A DNA stretch of 64,000 nt from an uncultured SAR86 cluster bacterium (lineage in GTDB: Bacteria; Pseudomonadota; Gammaproteobacteria; Magnimaribacterales; Magnimaribacteraceae): positions 62,001 to 126,000 of the forward strand of contig CALJVP010000002.1 in the NCBI GenBank assembly GCA_937773605.1, given 5' to 3'. Shown in pieces: positions 62,744 to 64,000 of this stretch. A program made the position numbers and the translations under genes. The notes under the pieces are model-generated. The model made no database searches. It was not told the origin of the DNA and saw only the letters and a program-made list of their open reading frames with translations. Numbering within the stretch: the stretch's first letter is position 1; each line of letters starts with the position of its first letter.

Positions 62744-64000
62744 TTAGATGGAACCTACCAAACTACGAAACTCCTCTCCTCTCTCTTCATAATCTTTATA
62801 CATGTCTGTGCTAGAGCAAGCGGGAGAAAGGATAACTACGTCTCCTTTTACAACATCCAAAGAGATTCTTTTCATAGCTTCTTTCATATCTTCTACTAAT
62901 TCAACATCTGTATTAATTAAGAAAGGAGCAATGAGATCTTTGTGTATTCCAAAAATATAAGCTTTCTTTAGTAACTTTTCTGGGATATTTGTTAGCTCTT
63001 GAAAATCCTGACCCTTAGAATCACCTCCACAAATTAAGATTGCCTTACCTTCTCCGTACTTATCATAAACAGATTCCAAAGCCTTTAAAACGGAAGCCAC
63101 GTTAGTTGCCTTCGAATCATTGATAAAAGTCACACCATCTTTTAAATCAAGAATTTCGTATCTGTGAGGAAGCCTTTGGTATGAATTCAGAATCCTCAAA
63201 CAATCTTTTATAAAAGATTCTCTTTGTGGTTTGTCATAAAAATTTATTTCTTCGTTAAGAACTAAATAAGCAAAAAGTATAGATATTGTAGCCTTAATAT
63301 TCTCTACATCATGCAAAGGCCATTCATACTTAAGGTCATCGAAGCAATAATCATAGTCTTTAAAGATTTCTTGGAAATAAATACATTTTTCAGTGCTTGA
63401 ACTTGATTGACCTTCTCTAATTGCTAATTTACTTTGTATAAATACTTTATTCTTAATACTCTTGTATTCTTCAAGAGAAGAATGCCTATCTAGATGATCT
63501 TGAGTGACATTTAATAAGACGGCAATATCTGAAGAAATTGAAGAGCTTAACTCTAGTTGATAGCTGGAAACCTCTATAAGAGCTATATCAATATCTTCAT
63601 CAATATTATCTAAAACCGGGTTTCCTATATTTCCTAAAGCTTCAACTCTTTTTTTACCTAAGAAGTGAGAAAAGAGTTTATGTGACATAGATGTAACAGT
63701 TGTTTTCCCGTTGGTTCCTGTTATTAAAATCTTGGTACAAGAATGAAGTTTTAAAAAAATATCAATATCTGTTTCTGTCTCTATATTTAAGAAATTTGCC
63801 TGCCTTAAGATAGGATTATTTTTTGATATTCCTGGGCTTACATATACTTTAGAAATCTTCTCTAGAGCATCAACATTAAACTCACTAGTACATTTATATC
63901 CATGCTCTGTAAGCCATTGAATTCCCTTTAGATCTTTTCTAGACTCCATTACTTCAAAAGGGATTCTCAGCTTATGCAAATATTTTGCAATGCTTATACC
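62744..64000 (-). CDS. murD: UDP-N-acetylmuramoylalanine--D-glutamate ligase, cut by window end
   Basis: The frame stays open to base 64000 (GISIAKYLHKLRIPFEVMES), so the N-terminal few residues including the first glycine-rich UDP-binding turn lie outside. The ATP loop ITGTNGKTTVTSMSHKLF, VLLNVTQDHLDRHSSLEEY, FINDSKATNVASV and ILSPACSSTDMYKDYEERGEEF are typical MurD. It adds D-glutamate to UDP-MurNAc-L-Ala. In relatives mraY would follow upstream. Confidence 0.95.
   Translation of the reverse strand, partial: GISIAKYLHKLRIPFEVMESRKDLKGIQWLTEHGYKCTSEFNVDALEKISKVYVSPGISKNNPILRQANFLNIETETDIDIFLKLHSCTKILITGTNGKTTVTSMSHKLFSHFLGKKRVEALGNIGNPVLDNIDEDIDIALIEVSSYQLELSSSISSDIAVLLNVTQDHLDRHSSLEEYKSIKNKVFIQSKLAIREGQSSSSTEKCIYFQEIFKDYDYCFDDLKYEWPLHDVENIKATISILFAYLVLNEEINFYDKPQRESFIKDCLRILNSYQRLPHRYEILDLKDGVTFINDSKATNVASVLKALESVYDKYGEGKAILICGGDSKGQDFQELTNIPEKLLKKAYIFGIHKDLIAPFLINTDVELVEDMKEAMKRISLDVVKGDVVILSPACSSTDMYKDYEERGEEFRSLVGSI

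Overview
The window reads as an AT-rich, very compact gammaproteobacterial chromosome, most likely from a free-living marine, streamlined lineage (SAR86-like or similar; I cannot fix the taxon from the sequence alone). The gene order is closest to the Pseudomonas arrangement of several ancestral blocks (sdh-suc, isc-ndk-rodZ-ispG-hisS-bamB-der, dapA-bamC-purC, aspS-yebC-ybgC-tolQRAB-pal-cpoB-tRNA-Lys, recA-pncC-fdxA-pcm-surE-ispF-ispD-ftsB-eno-kdsA-pyrG, murD-ftsW-murG-murC-ddl). Almost every block has lost specific members. There is no gap longer than 300 bases, many genes overlap by 1-4 bases, and all six convergent gene pairs meet with -8 to +8 bases between them.

Layout. 1-1760 (+): end of a MATE pump, tusA, a CurA-type reductase. 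1762-8150 (-): sdhCDAB - lpd relic - sucCD - crotonase; sucA, sucB and an intact lpd are absent. 8238-11623 (-): MFS exporter and an exported S9 oligopeptidase. 11623-21560 (-): iscR-iscS-iscU-iscA-fdx-iscX-ndk-rodZ(broken)-ispG-hisS-yfgM-bamB-der, without hscB, hscA, rlmN or pilF. 21760-26656 (+): three-gene 2-oxoacid oxidoreductase operon (korC-korA-korB type). 26665-29274 (-): dapA-bamC-purC. 29349-33841: bcp, perM, bepA, hinT, two small conserved genes, crcB. 33849-41816 (-): tRNA-Lys, cpoB, pal, tolB, tolA, tolR, tolQ, ybgC, a PDDEXK nuclease where ruvCAB normally lies, yebC, aspS, and a cysteine-less FmdB relative. 41960-46529: proS lacking its editing domain, thiolase, LexA-controlled recA, pncC, fdxA. 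46530-54131 (-): DUF368 lipid-carrier translocase, pcm, surE, ispF, ispD, ftsB, eno, kdsA, pyrG. 54229-58092 (-): a ferritin-like diiron protein, dnaB, rplI, rpsR, rpsF. 58165-64000 (-): ddl, murC, murG, ftsW, murD (cut by the window edge).

How it fits together. The main story is a rewired TCA cycle. The place where sucA-sucB-lpd should lie holds only a 64-codon ORF that looks like the two ends of lpd joined by a large internal deletion. About 17 kb away is a complete ferredoxin-type 2-oxoacid oxidoreductase with its own NAD(P)H-linked, iron-sulfur-rich GltD-like subunit. That subunit carries an N-terminal segment resembling the N-terminal domain of phage-type tyrosine recombinases. The operon is divergent from iscR across a 199-base region with a good IscR type-1-like operator. 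I infer that 2-oxoglutarate dehydrogenase was replaced by this enzyme. A second story is gene displacement and loss inside otherwise conserved blocks: a phage-type resolvase-like nuclease at the ruvCAB site, loss of hscBA together with a changed HscA-recognition motif in IscU, loss of mutS-rpoS-nlpD-truD, and an editing-free ProRS.
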